DNA of 64,000 bases from Adiantum capillus-veneris (Eukaryota; Streptophyta; Polypodiopsida; Polypodiales; Pteridaceae), in NCBI GenBank assembly GCA_014529385.2, contig CM043944.1, positions 82,328,384-82,392,383 on the forward strand, read 5' to 3'. The notes under the pieces are model-generated. The model saw only the letters and a program-made list of their open reading frames with translations, searched no databases and was not told the DNA's origin. The position numbers were made by a program, and so were the translations under genes. Position 1 is the stretch's first letter. Every line of letters starts with the position of its first letter. Below, in pieces: positions 37,123-48,200 of this stretch.

Positions 37123-37815
37123 GCTTGGGAAGTTGGGCTTAGGAAGGGATTTGAAATAGTTGAGTACTGTGGAGAGAGAATGAGGAGCTGAGGGGAGGGT
37201 GAGGTGAGTTGCCTATGGTGGCTATGGTGGCTTTGACAGTGGAGATAGAGAAAGAGGGGAGGAGTGATAGGTAGAGAGGTAGAGAGGATAGTGGAGCTGT
37301 GGGCTATGGAGTGTGGGACTGTAGAGGGTTGATGGAGGTGTGAGAGAAGGGGGAGCTATAGAGAGAGAGGAAGAGAGTGGTGGAAAGCTTTTGGCTATGG
37401 CTGCCTTGACTGTAGAGAGAGAATGGGAGGAGGGAGAAGAGGGAGAGTGTGGGAGAGAAAAGTAATTAGGGAGAGAGAGAAAAGTAGATTTTGGGGGGGA
37501 AAATTGACTTTTTTAAGTCAGTTTATGTTTTGGGACAGTTTTGGAGGCAAATGGGTTAACTTTGGAACTTTTTTAAAAAAAATCAATTTTTAGGGTTTTT
37601 AAGCATGCGCGTTTTTTTTGGGGGAGTCCCTCCCTCTTTTATGACACCTCTCTCCTCCTATTTACCCCCCCCCCCCAAGCCTACCTCCCACCTCTCTCTA
37701 AGAACCAAGCATTGAAGAGGGAGACAATTAGGCTGCACCCCTACCATTCCTCCCCTTCTAGGTGATATCCCAAGAGCCTTCTCATTGGTTCTCCCTTAAG
37801 CCTTCATTAATCAAA
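37123..37815. other. Promoter-side and subterminal region of copy 2
   Basis: Strongly purine-rich to about 37490 (GAGAGA and GGAGG runs), then AT-rich with a T-run and a C-run (37668-37678). No frame. It is the gene-A end of the element. Confidence 0.5.
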
Positions 37816-37848
37816 AAGGCCCAAGGAGAGTCCATATTTTTCCTAATG
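37816..37848 (-). repeat. Right TIR of H3 element copy 2
   Basis: Reverse complement starts CATTAGGAAA and contains ATGGACTCTCC and TGGGCCTT. Confidence 0.93.
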
Positions 37849-37849
37849 A

Positions 37850-37901
37850 GAGGTAGGTGGAAAGAAGTCCACACTTAATAAAGTAATAAGTTACTTTTAC
37901 A
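37850..37901 (-). repeat. Copia-A 3' LTR, second part
   Basis: Starts GAGGTAGG and ends TTACTTTTACA; equals 54567-54618 with two differences. A polypurine tract (AAGGAGGGA, minus strand) adjoins it at 37902. Confidence 0.93.
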
Positions 37902-38501
37902 TCCCTCCTTAAGGGTGGACTTTTCGTTGTAACGCATTGAGATTGACGAACAAAGAGCTTTGTGAAGTAGCCATGTCGTAGATACATGCTATCCCCCCTC
38001 AATGAGAAGTTCATCCAGTAGGGATTGAGCTAAAATTACAATATGAGGTGTGAGAGATGCACACGATTGCTTGCAGAAGCATGTAATATGATGAACCAAG
38101 AAGAGGTATGTCATCCACAAAGAGGCCTAAGATAGCCATGCTTTGAGAGGTTTTCCATATGTACATATTTTAGTCCAGTAGTGGCGAATAGGTGTTGAAG
38201 TAATCCACACCTTGTTCTTGAGTGAAGCCGTGAGCGACAAGGCATGCCTTGTAGCGATCAACTGAGCCGTTGGGGTGGTATTTCTTCTTTAATAGCCATC
38301 TGCAAGAGACAATGTTATGATTCTAAGGAGATGGCACAAGCTCCCAAGTGTTAGCTTCTTTGAGGGCTTGGAGTTCATCCAATATGGCGGCATGCCACTC
38401 CTTGCTCTCGCTAGAAGCAAGGGCATCAAGAACAGAGAGGGGAAGGGCATCTTCAAGAGGCTCTGGTGGATGTTCAAGAATCATTTCATCACTGAGGACA
38501 G
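37902..38501 (-). pseudogene. Copia-A reverse transcriptase remnant
   Basis: Minus-strand translation continues the integrase-RT part that ends at 51279: ASSESKEWHAAILDELQALK, ANTWELVPSP, RWLLKKKYHPNGSVDRYKA, CLVAHGFTQEQGVDYFNTYSP, then stops and a shortened GLFVDDIPLLG. Most of the RT palm and RNase H is missing from the element even after removal of both insertions. CACTA inserted after CAG at 38499-38501. Confidence 0.8.
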
Positions 38502-38525
38502 AACTACAAGAGATTATGTGCTCTT

Positions 38526-38780
38526 TTGACGCTATTAGCGATGGAAATACATTGGGTTTTTATAACCCCCGGCGTCGCTAAGACCGTCGCTAACAGCGTC
38601 GATACAGGAACGTCGCTATAGGCGTCGCTAGAGCGGTCAATATACGTGTCGCTATAATCATCGCTATAGGCGTTGCTATAATCATCACTATATAGCGACA
38701 CCTATAGCGACGATTATAGCGACGTTTATAGCGACACAGCAGAGCCTTATATAGCGACGTTCGTAGCGACGTCCGAGAGG
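38526..38780. repeat. CACTA left subterminal repeats
   Basis: About 14 copies of TAGCGACG-like words (GCGTCGCTA, TCGCTATA) in both orientations, the probable binding sites of the element-encoded accessory protein by analogy with Spm TnpA. Confidence 0.85.
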
Positions 38781-39154
38781 AAAAAAAATTGGTGGCAGGG
38801 CATTCACCCATCAACCATATTGAATGTTTCATTAATTGATTCACCTTTGAAAAAAAGTGCAAAGGTAGATATAGACCCAAAATAGTCACCCACAAGACAA
38901 TATAACCATCAACTCCATCATTCATAGTGCGTATTGTTTGCAAAATAAAGATACAAAACTGACAAGTGTGAATTGATGAAAGTAAATCAATGACAATTGT
39001 ACACATCATAGGCAAAATCACTTGATTGTTAAACTTTGCAAATGTAATAGTTACAACACCATTGTCATTATTGAGAAATATACATGGTTTTCAAAAAGAC
39101 GTATAAAAGTCGTCTCATGATACATAAGCTATGACAAAAAGAAACTAATGCTAT

Positions 39155-40314
39155 CTAGCTACGGCTAGACTGACATCGTCTAATCAGACGTCTCATCGCG
39201 TCCAAGCGGCATATCTGTCGGATTCTGCAAAAAAAAACAATAAGACAGCTTTTAGTAAGTATAAACATATAGCGACGTTTATAAAACAATACAACAAATA
39301 GAAAAGAGTAAACCCTAATACTAACCATTCCGTCGCGAGAACTCAGAATTTCCATCAGGGCGTTTAAGCCCTTCCTGCCTGCGTACTCGTGCTCGTATGG
39401 TGTGGGATCACGTCCTGTCATCGACCACTGTCAAAACATACAAAGAATCCATTATGTTAGAATTTAAAAACCCATAAACCCTAAACTATCAAACATAAAG
39501 AGCAATGCGAAAACACTTACAAAATCGGCCTCAAATGATGTCCACCTGCCGCTCCCCAAGTGGTGAGAGCTCCCTACCTCTACCCGCGCTCTGGCTGCCT
39601 CCTTTTGTTGCTTCCACTTGTCGGGATTCTCGCGTGCTGCTTTCTTCGCATTCTTCCAATCTTCTTTGGCCAGCCAATCTGGTCTATTCCACCCATGCTT
39701 GATTTTCTTTTTGCACTTCGGAATGCTTTTGCTTGCAGTATTCGTACATTCAGCTTCATCACGTCTTCATTGAAGCGCTCATCCCGTGTTGGAACGGGAA
39801 ACTCGTCATGAAGCATGCTGATGACTCTATCTTTAAAATCATTCGGTACTTCACTCCAAGTGTCTAGTATGTAGTGTCCAAATAGCTGAGAGCAAAGACA
39901 GCGCATGCGCAAAATCATCTTCTTGCCTTCATCATCCAAGATGATGCCGCCGCTGAAGTTGACGGAGTAAGGCAAGCCCTCTCGCCGCTAACTCGTGAAC
40001 CTGGGTGTCCCAACAGGGGTCTCTAGCGGCGTGTCGACGGGGGTACGGATGTCAGGTGTCTCCACTGGAGTCTGAGCCATGAAGCGAGGAGTGTCCACTG
40101 GAGTGACTCCTGGAGGAGTAGCTAGTGGTGTATAGCCGCTAGGAACGGCAGTCAGCTGTGCAAAACCTAGTGTCGATGGGGATTTCGTGGCTGGTGTCGA
40201 GGCGGGCAAACAAGGGGAGGGTAAAGAGCCTCGTCGAAGTAAGTGAGTTCCACCACCACAGGGTCTGCATCAGAGGACTTTCGTCGACTAGACTGTTCAA
40301 ATTCTGCCATGATT
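39155..40314 (-). pseudogene. CACTA second gene, Transposase_24-like
   Basis: Exon-like pieces on the minus strand: 40314-39988 (MAEFEQSSRRKSSDADP, then a Thr/Pro-rich run with repeated TP.ETP words), 39990-39580 (VNFSGGIILDDEGKKMI, LFGHYILDTWSEVPNDFKDRVI, RFNEDVMKLNVRILQAKAF) and 39421-39155 (TGRDPTPYEHEYAGRKG). This order matches the plant Transposase_24 protein found beside TNP2. Splice boundaries are not resolved, and the stop in between may be intronic. Probably the DNA-binding accessory protein. Confidence 0.65.
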
Positions 40315-40519
40315 CCACAATCTTGAGTAAAACGCTTTTTGTTGATCCGTTCCACCCTAAAATGTTAACCTTTACACCATGCTACTGTGTATGACTTATA
40401 CTACAACAAACAAAAAAATTATGAGTGGCCGCTCAAACATCTAGAAAGTCATTATTCGTACATTGCAAACTTACCTTCGTCGCGCAACCTCGAGAGTACT
40501 CCCACTCTTCCTCAGTCAC

Positions 40520-43301
40520 TTATTCACCGCACGGTTGTGCGCTTTTCAATTGGTTGTGCAACCATCTTAAGCTCATGAATGTTGGTAGGCTCTCCAGACC
40601 CGTCGAATAGTGCATCGGTGATCGTCTTCCCCGTCTCCACTCAGTTCGTGCCCTTTGTCGCTCTAGCTTTGCATCTTTATATTGTGAAATCCACTTTTGC
40701 ATCACTTGATTGTGAAGCATGCAAAATCGGTTGATTTTAGCCTCTAGATCTTCCCTCATCTTCTTCTCAACACCGAGATTGCACATGACAATCCCAGATA
40801 TGTGCTCATCATCTATGGTTTTCCATAGCGTGTCCCGGGCTTTATCAAATCCATCTAGCCACTCTCCAATGTACACTAGGGACTCTGATACCAGCCAACC
40901 TTCTGCCATGCTACCCTCCGGATGTGCCTTGTGATGCACATATCTCTTGAGTGTTTTCATGAAATGTTCTAAAAAGAACATCCATCTGGAATGTGGTGTG
41001 CCAGCTATTTCCACCTCATCAACTATGTGAACAAAAAGATGCACCTGAATGGTTAGCATGGTAGTAGGAAAATGTTTCTCAAACATGCACACAACCTCCG
41101 CAGCGTTTAGTTTGGCAAATGGGATGGAGTCTACGTTGATCTCCTTTTGTGAGATCCATTGCACCAACTTCGCAAGTTTGTAGATTGTGTTACGGACGTC
41201 AAGAGACAAACATCCCTCAATGGCAACCGGTAAAATAAACTGCAAAACACGTGCAGCAATGATATTAAAGTCCACACACAAATTTTTTATACAATTCGCA
41301 CTATGATATATTCCACTATGAACATACTTGACACATTTTATGCCAGTCGTGTGAATTCAAACCGGTAAGCTTTCCTTCTTTAGTAAAACACGTTCGGAGC
41401 TCCTGTGAAAATCCATGGTGCTTTAGGGAGTTTTATCGATCCATCGGACGCTGCTTGCGGCCAATATTTCTCCATACGATCCACATTTCTAAGGTCAACC
41501 CTGGCTCCCAAAGTATCTTTCTTGCCGGTCAGATGGTCCTATAGTAGATTACCCACATTCTTGATATGTGCATTGGATCGAGTAAGTGATTGATCATGAG
41601 TCGGGGCCATTATGGTAACTCGTACCATAGAGATAGTCTCTTCATCCCTGGGGGCAATCCGTCATCACACATTTCCTTCTGCTCTAACCATGCTTGTGCA
41701 TACATCCTTGATGGCTCTCTTCCCAAAAATCCATCGTGTAACACATGATTCTCTGGAAGATATGCTTGATGACCTTTGTAGATTTGCTTCTTCAATGAGG
41801 GCGCCCTACGTGCATTCAGTTTAGGTCCACATGCTGTATCCGCTTGTTTGAAGCCTTGCATGTATACACATGTTAATAGATCAACTTGAGAAAAACCAAG
41901 ATTTACAGTGTTTGAGTGAGGAGTGTAAATCACCTGAGCATTCTGTTAGTCCGAGATAGTCATGCATGGTCCACATTAGAATGCCTCTGATCAAAGCATT
42001 CCGTCGACCTGTGTATCGGCTCATATCCACCACTTCTATGCCAATCCACAATTGTTGTAGCTCTTTCAATAGTGGACGAAGATACACATCCATATTCTTC
42101 ACTTTATATCGCCCCGACACAATCAAGCTTAGCCATAGGTGCCTCTTCTTCGTAATCAACCACGGGGGAATGTTGTAGTTGACGATGACAACGGGCCATA
42201 CACTGTAAGATGTTGATCTTTGACCAAATGAATTTACGCCATCCATAGCCAGGCCTAAGCGCAAATTTTGAGCTTCCCTGGCAAAATCCGACCATGTTCC
42301 ATCTATATGTTTCCAGGCAGCGCAATCTGGAGGAATCCGTAGCACACCATCCGAAGATTTATTCTCCTCATGCCATGATGCTAGGGCGGCCACTTACATT
42401 CGAAGAAATGCTTGATCCGAGGAAGCAGAGGAAAATGTTGTAAAACCTTTTGCGGAATTTTTGTTCCGTGAAGAACTACTCGATATCTCTCGAATCACAT
42501 TTTGGACACTTCTCTCACTTCTCCATGTGTATGTATTCCCCTCTAAAAAGAATGCAAGGACAAGCGTGGATCGAATTGTAATCCATCCCCAAGTTTCTCA
42601 AAATCTTTCTTGCTTCCTCTCGGGAATCTGGCATCACATTATCAGCTGGTAGTATGTGCTCTTTGAGCAATCTACACAACATAAAAATATGGTACAATTG
42701 TGTAAAAATCTATCGAATCATTATACATTTAGAGTTTTATTAAAGTAAACTAATTGTAATAGATCACCTGAAAAGCGATGTGACGCTAGTGTCACTCCAT
42801 CCAAACTTTGCCTGCATGTTGAGAAGAACTAGGAGCACTTTCGATCTATACAATTGTGCTCCATTATACAATGGCGTATCGGCTTCACTTTTCATATCAT
42901 CATAGATAAGCCTTTCTGAATCCATGATCGTCTCGATCATTTCATCAATCTCGGGCTCAAACATTGCCTCATCGGGAATGCGGTCTGCATGATCATCCCC
43001 CAAGCTGTCAGAGGCTACATCTTGTGGCCTCACATATGCTGCTTGACCAAAGCGCCTGCGAACACGTCTATTGGGTTGCAAGATTGCTGCCTGTTGGCCA
43101 GCGTCATAGTCCGACGAGTTATAATTGGCAACAACTCGATCTATAATAGATGGATCGAACTCGCCAAATTCGCGAACATACTGCAAAGAAACATGTCTTG
43201 TCCGTCACACAGCATGCTTGCATTGATTACAAGGACATAAGGTCCTCGTAGCGAGATAGGTGTTTCGGTTGGACAACCCCACATCCTCGTCACTACTCAT
43301 A
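40520..43301 (-). pseudogene. CACTA TNP2-type transposase (multi-exon)
   Basis: Pieces in correct order on the minus strand. 43301-42764 has LCPCNQCK, a variable region and AQLYRSKVLLVLLNMQAKFGWSD. 42697-42515 has LPADNVMPDSREEARKIL, LGMDYNSIHACP. 42393-41881 is Transposase_21: NLRLGLAMDGVNSFGQRS, YSVWPVVIVNYNIPPW, MDVYLRPLLKELQQLW. 41933-41610 has GFKQADTACGPKL, GHQAYLPENH; a GLNSHDWHK segment is near 41350. 41281-40520 is DUF4218: FEKHFPTTMLTIQVHLFVHI, MKTLKRYV, KAHPEGSMAEGW. Introns are expected; at least one frame change at 41930-41880 is not clearly intronic. Decayed or perhaps still splice-able. Confidence 0.8.
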
Positions 43302-43364
43302 ATGAGGGTAAAAATCTTATAACCTAGACAACAAATTTAATCTTCTATTGAAATTCTTCGTCTT

Positions 43365-43368
<4 letters not shown>

Positions 43369-43453
<85 letters not shown>
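43369..43453 (+). repeat. (CT)n tract inside CACTA
   Basis: About 84 bp upstream of the TNP2 start. Confidence 0.97.
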
Positions 43454-43455
<2 letters not shown>

Positions 43456-43930
43456 TTCACACTGTAAACTACCTCACATTCTCTAGTCGTGTCCAATCTC
43501 CGCACACCTCGGTCTAGAGGTGCACGGAGATCAGAACCACCGGGTTATAATTTCGTCTTTATTGGTCAATGCCTATATCTGTGGATACAAGAACTCTACA
43601 CACCCACGTCTACATGATAGTGCATGTAGTGGACAAAACCCCTTTGCCTCTTCTCTAGCTGTAGCATTTCACAGCATCTTAATATCTTTTCGCAGTAGAT
43701 CTTTTCATCGTTCGTCTAACTCTAATTTTTTTACCGTAATCTCGAAGGTAGACTCTAATATAAAAACTCAATCCAAAATCTTATCTTAAATCTAACCTAA
43801 TTGAACATGTGGTGATTCGCTCCATTGAAGGGTAAAAGACATACCAATGGGGCTACTAGCTGTGTAGATGTGAATGGGTCTCACATATATAAATACTTCA
43901 ATGCAAGAGTTTAATACTCTCACCTCTCCA
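43454..43930. other. Unassigned CACTA-internal sequence
   Basis: No frame or repeat is recognised. Confidence 0.35.
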
Positions 43931-44280
43931 CCCTGTCGATCCATGACCCAGGTGATGGGACAAAATCCTCCTCGAAGCTGGCCCAGCTGGCACTCCCCAG
44001 GTGATGGGATAATCCCGTCTTGATGCAAACTCTTGCTGCGTCACTTTGCTGCCACCACGTGTTTGGATTGGTCGTCTCATCAGACATACGATTGATGAGG
44101 TAGGCGTATCACTTTGGCATGTCCCTCCCGTGAACTATAGCAACCCTGTCCGATGAATGCTCATCATCGAGGCCTCTAGGTGACCCCGACGTAGTGTTCG
44201 GGTCACTCCTCAACATCTCCGACGCAGTGGCCGGGACACCACTCTCAAACGCGTAGGCAGTATAATCCTTCGGTGTACTC
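43931..44280 (-). pseudogene. Second fragment of the Transposase_24-like gene
   Basis: Minus-strand NPNTWWQQSDAARVCIKTG then LSHHLGSASWASFEEDFVP aligns with KWKQQKEAARARVEVGSSHH and LGSGRWTSFEADF, encoded at about 39515-39620. The CACTA therefore carries two diverged versions of this region, probably from an older CACTA insertion or an internal duplication. Confidence 0.55.
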
Positions 44281-44810
44281 AAAATAAACCTAAATCTAAT
44301 CTAATCTAACCTAAATAAACATAAATCTAATCTAATGTAAATCTAAATCTAACTTTATCTTAAACGATAAAAAGATGAAAATGGTATAACCTCTCTATCA
44401 CCCAAGTGTGGTAGATTGGTTATGTCATTTCCCTCTTCAATAACAGGTAAATAACGTAAATAAACCTAAATCTAATCTAATATAACGTAAATCTAAATCT
44501 AACGTAAATAGACCTAATCTAATATAATATAACGTAAATCTAAATCTAATGTAAATAAACCTAAATATAATCAAACATAAATCTAACTAAAAATAAACCT
44601 AAATCGAATCTAATTTAACTTAAATAAACCTAAATCTAATCTAACGTAAGTCTACATCTAGCATAATCTAGTCTAATCAAACGTAAATCTAAATCTTATG
44701 TAAATAAACCTAAATATAATCAAACGTAAATCTAACTAAAAATAAACCTAAATCTAATCGAATTTAACTTAAATAAACCTAAATCTAATCTAACATAAGT
44801 CTACATCTAG
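44281..44810. repeat. AT-rich minisatellite (AAATCTAA and AAATAAACCT words)
   Basis: Imperfect array of CTAAATCTAATCTAACGTAA and TAAATAAACCTAAATC variants, about 35-40 bp higher-order period. It interrupts a copy of the SINE-like unit (upstream part at about 44378-44455, downstream part from 44806). Confidence 0.85.
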
Positions 44811-44869
44811 CATAATCTTTAACGTCTTTTGAGATAGTTTCCTATGACATTAAAACTCTCTTCTTCTCG

Positions 44870-44895
44870 TGTGTGTGTGTGTGGGTGTGTGTGTG
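44870..44895 (+). repeat. (GT)n tract
   Basis: Short GT run with one GGG interruption at the head of a SINE-like unit. Confidence 0.9.
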
Positions 44896-44969
44896 CCAAT
44901 AAAAAGGGGAAAATGGTATAACCTTTCTATCACCCAAGTGTGGTAGATTGGTTATGCCATTTCACTCTT
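44896..44969 (+). mobile_element. SINE-like unit, 5' part (split by Copia-C)
   Basis: AAAATGGTATAACCTTTC ... GTGTGGTAGATTGGTTATG continues at 50113 after Copia-C; the duplicated bases are CTCTT. See 50113-50395. Confidence 0.5.
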
Positions 44970-45196
44970 TGTTGGAATTAGGGTTGCAGAGAAACACACA
45001 CAGCTTGGAGAAGACGAAGGAAGCTCAAGGCACACAATAGAGAGTGTGTTACTTAATGTGCAATGGAAAGATAGATAGCCCTAGAGTGATGGGCGTATAT
45101 ACAATGCACGGGGGAAAAAACCTCCTAAAGAGGGAAAAAATGCCCCGGCGGTCCTAGTGTGTTCACACACATCACTACCACATGTATATGGTAACA
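44970..45196 (-). repeat. Copia-C 3' LTR
   Basis: 227 bp, TG...CA; a polypurine tract (AGGGGGGATT, minus strand) adjoins at 45197-45207. Confidence 0.97.
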
Positions 45197-45271
45197 AATC
45201 CCCCCTGAAGTGATGCGGTGAACGAGAGCTGGCACATGAGTAAAGGGAAGTGCCATGCCCTGAGGACAGGA

Positions 45272-48200
45272 TCAGTCCACAAAGGGGAGTAAGCCCAAAG
45301 CTTTGCGGAAATCTTCAAGCTTCTCACGAGACAATGCCTTTGTGAAAAGATCTGCAAGGTTGTCTTGTGTTGGCACATAAGCCAAGCTGATCTCTCCTGC
45401 TGAGAGCCTCTCCCTGACATAGTGGTAATGCACCTCAATGTGCTTTGTGCGAGCATGAAAAACTGGGTTCCTCGCAACTGCCAATGCGCTCTGACTGTCA
45501 GTGTAGATAGTGTTGGCAGTGTCCTGTCCAACACCCAAGTCAGCCATAAGGCGTCTGAGCCATACACACTCAACCGTAGCTGTGAAGACTGCCCTGTACT
45601 CAGCCTCACAACTCGAAGTGGCCACAGTAGGTTGCTTCTTGCTCAACCATGATATACATGAACTGCCAAGCATGAAACAAAAACCACTTGTGGACACTCG
45701 CGTGTCAAAACAACCAGCCCAATCTGAGTCCGAAAAAGCATGTAAGTCTGGCGGCAATGATCCCCCCTTGGGATAAAACAAGCCAAGATGTAAAGTGCCA
45801 CTAAGGTAGCGGAAAATCCTCTTGACAGCGTGCCAATGCTTAGACCCTAGGCTATGCATAAATATGATGACCTGTGAGACTGCAAACTGAATATCTGGCC
45901 TCGTGTTGCATACATAAATGAGGCAGCCAACAGCAGTTTGGTAAAGAGTGACATCAGCAGGATCGCCAGCATCATGTAGACTCAACTTCAAACCTGTTTC
46001 CATGGGAGTGGCAATAGGTTTGCAATCCTCAAGTCCAAACTTACATAGCAATGTCTCTATGTAACTTTTCTGACACAAGGCAATACCACCATCACACTGC
46101 TTAAACTGTATACCCAAGTAATGATGCAACAGCCCCAAATCTTTCATCTTGAAAGTAGCATTCAAATCAGCCTTAAATTCAGAAATATGTCTCTCATTTG
46201 GTCCAGTGATCAGCAAATCATCAACAGAAAGAACCACAATGAGAAATACATCATCCTCACGCTTTACATACAATGTGCTTTCTGTTGGACTGTTACGAAA
46301 GCCTTGTTTAACCAAATGAGTGTCAGCTTTCTCATACCAAGCACGAGGAGATTGCTTCAACCCATACAAAGCCTTCTTACATTTGCACACTTTGTCCTCT
46401 TGTCCTTTTATGACAAAACCGCGAGGCTGCGTTACATAAACTTCCTCAAATATGTCACCATTCAAGAAAGCAGTAACAATGTCTAATTGATGTACATCCC
46501 AACCAAAATGAGCTGCCAATGCACATAGAAAACGCACAGTAGTCATACAACAAGTGGGAGCAAAAGTCTCTTCATAATCTATGCCTTTTTGTTGTGCATA
46601 ACCCTTTGCAACAAGTCGAGCCTTATGGCGATCGATCTCACCATCCGGCTTGCGTTTCAACTTGTAAACCCACTTCGTACCAATGGCCTTTTTGCCAGGA
46701 GGCAAATCACATAAATTCCATGTGTCATTCTCTATAAGTGCATCATATTCTGATTTCATGGCAGCAATCCAATTTTCTGAATTCTGTGCTTCATCAAAAG
46801 ACAAAGGCTCCTCAACATCATGTAAACTAGACACAGCCAAAGCATAACAATCTAATGCATAAGATGCATGGCGAGAGCCTGAACGAGTACGACTAGATAA
46901 AGGTGCATCCAATTTACTGTCACGCAAAGTGTGCACCAGCCATTTTGGCATACCTCTAGCCTGCTCATTTTCAGCCCTTTCCTCATCAAGTACATCATGT
47001 ACATCTGCATCAGTAATAGGCTGTTCTAAAACATTTTCAGAAACCCCCATAGGCTGTACATTTGCCTCATTGGAACTTACATTCGTATTTCCACCACTGA
47101 AAAGAGGCAACAAAGTGTCATAAATGTCCTGTGAGCTTACATTACCTTCTCTAGTACATGACAGCAAGGGCTGAACAGAGTCTTCCACAAACACTACATC
47201 CCGTGAAACCAGAATACGTTTTGTTTGCGGATGATACAACCTGTAACCTTTGCTTTCAGCACTATAACCAACAAAAATACATTTGACAGCCTTATCATCC
47301 AATTTTCTGCGCTGCACTTGTGGCACCAAAGCATATGCCAAACAGCCAAAAACACGCATGTGCTCAATAGAAGGCTTTCTATCATGCCATGCTTCATATG
47401 GAGTAATAGACTGCAAAGCTTTCGTAGGACACCTGTTAAGTACATAAGTGGCACACATGATGGCCTCAAGCCAAAAAGAATGCGGCAAAGCTTGACTTTT
47501 GACCATACATCGTGCCATTTCCGTTAGTGACCTGTTTTTCCTCTCAGCAACACCATTTTGCTGAGGTGTATAAGGCACTGTACATTGGTGTTTTATCCCA
47601 CGACTAGCCAGAAATGCATTAAATTCATGAGACATATACTCCCACCCTCGATCGGAACGGAGGGTGCCCATAGTACATTTTGAGACATTTTCAGCCATAG
47701 CCAAAAATTGTTTGAAGCACATAAAAACTTCGGACTTCGCTTTAAGCGGAAATACCCATGCATGCCTGGAGTAATCATCAATGAAAATCACGAAGTACAG
47801 GTAATTGCCCAAGGACGGAGTTTGCATGGGCCCACAAACATCACTATGCACAAGTTGCAACCTGCATGTGGCCCTAACTGAACCATCCTTTGGAAACTTA
47901 GAACGCTGCATTTTACCCAGAATACAGCCTTCATAAACATGTTTGACAGGTGCTTCAAGAGGCGGCAAAGAAGCAACCATATCAGATTTCTGCAAACGCA
48001 GTAAACTGGCAAAATTCAGATGACCAAAACGTGCATGCCAAAGTTTTGCATCTGAAATAGCCCTTGAATCTGCAACAGCATTTGCAAAATTTTGTCCACA
48101 CTTGTCATACAAAGTGAGCTTATACAGCCCACGGCACAAAAGCCCAGATGCAACAATTTCATCACCAAAACTGAGATCATGAACTGTACATCTGTCATCC

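Larger units (their letters stand above)
25002..37848. mobile_element. H3-bearing TIR element, copy 2 (complete, decayed)
   Basis: Bounded by terminal inverted repeats of about 33 bp and inserted in the Copia-A 3' LTR. The intact LTR at 54287-54618 reads GGGAATA-GAGGTAGG where this copy reads GGGAATA-[CATTAGG...CCTAATG]-AGAGGTAGG, so the ends are exact and any target duplication is a single A. Length is 12,847 bp, or about 9.3 kb without Copia-B. Order left to right: transposase-like gene (+), H3-like pseudogene (+), hairpins, gene B (-), Copia-B, gene A (-). Confidence 0.92.

Noticed and set aside
44281-44810. Interstitial telomeric repeat
   Set aside because: CCTAAATCTAA words recall plant CCCTAAA, but true CCCTAAA units are absent and the period is longer.
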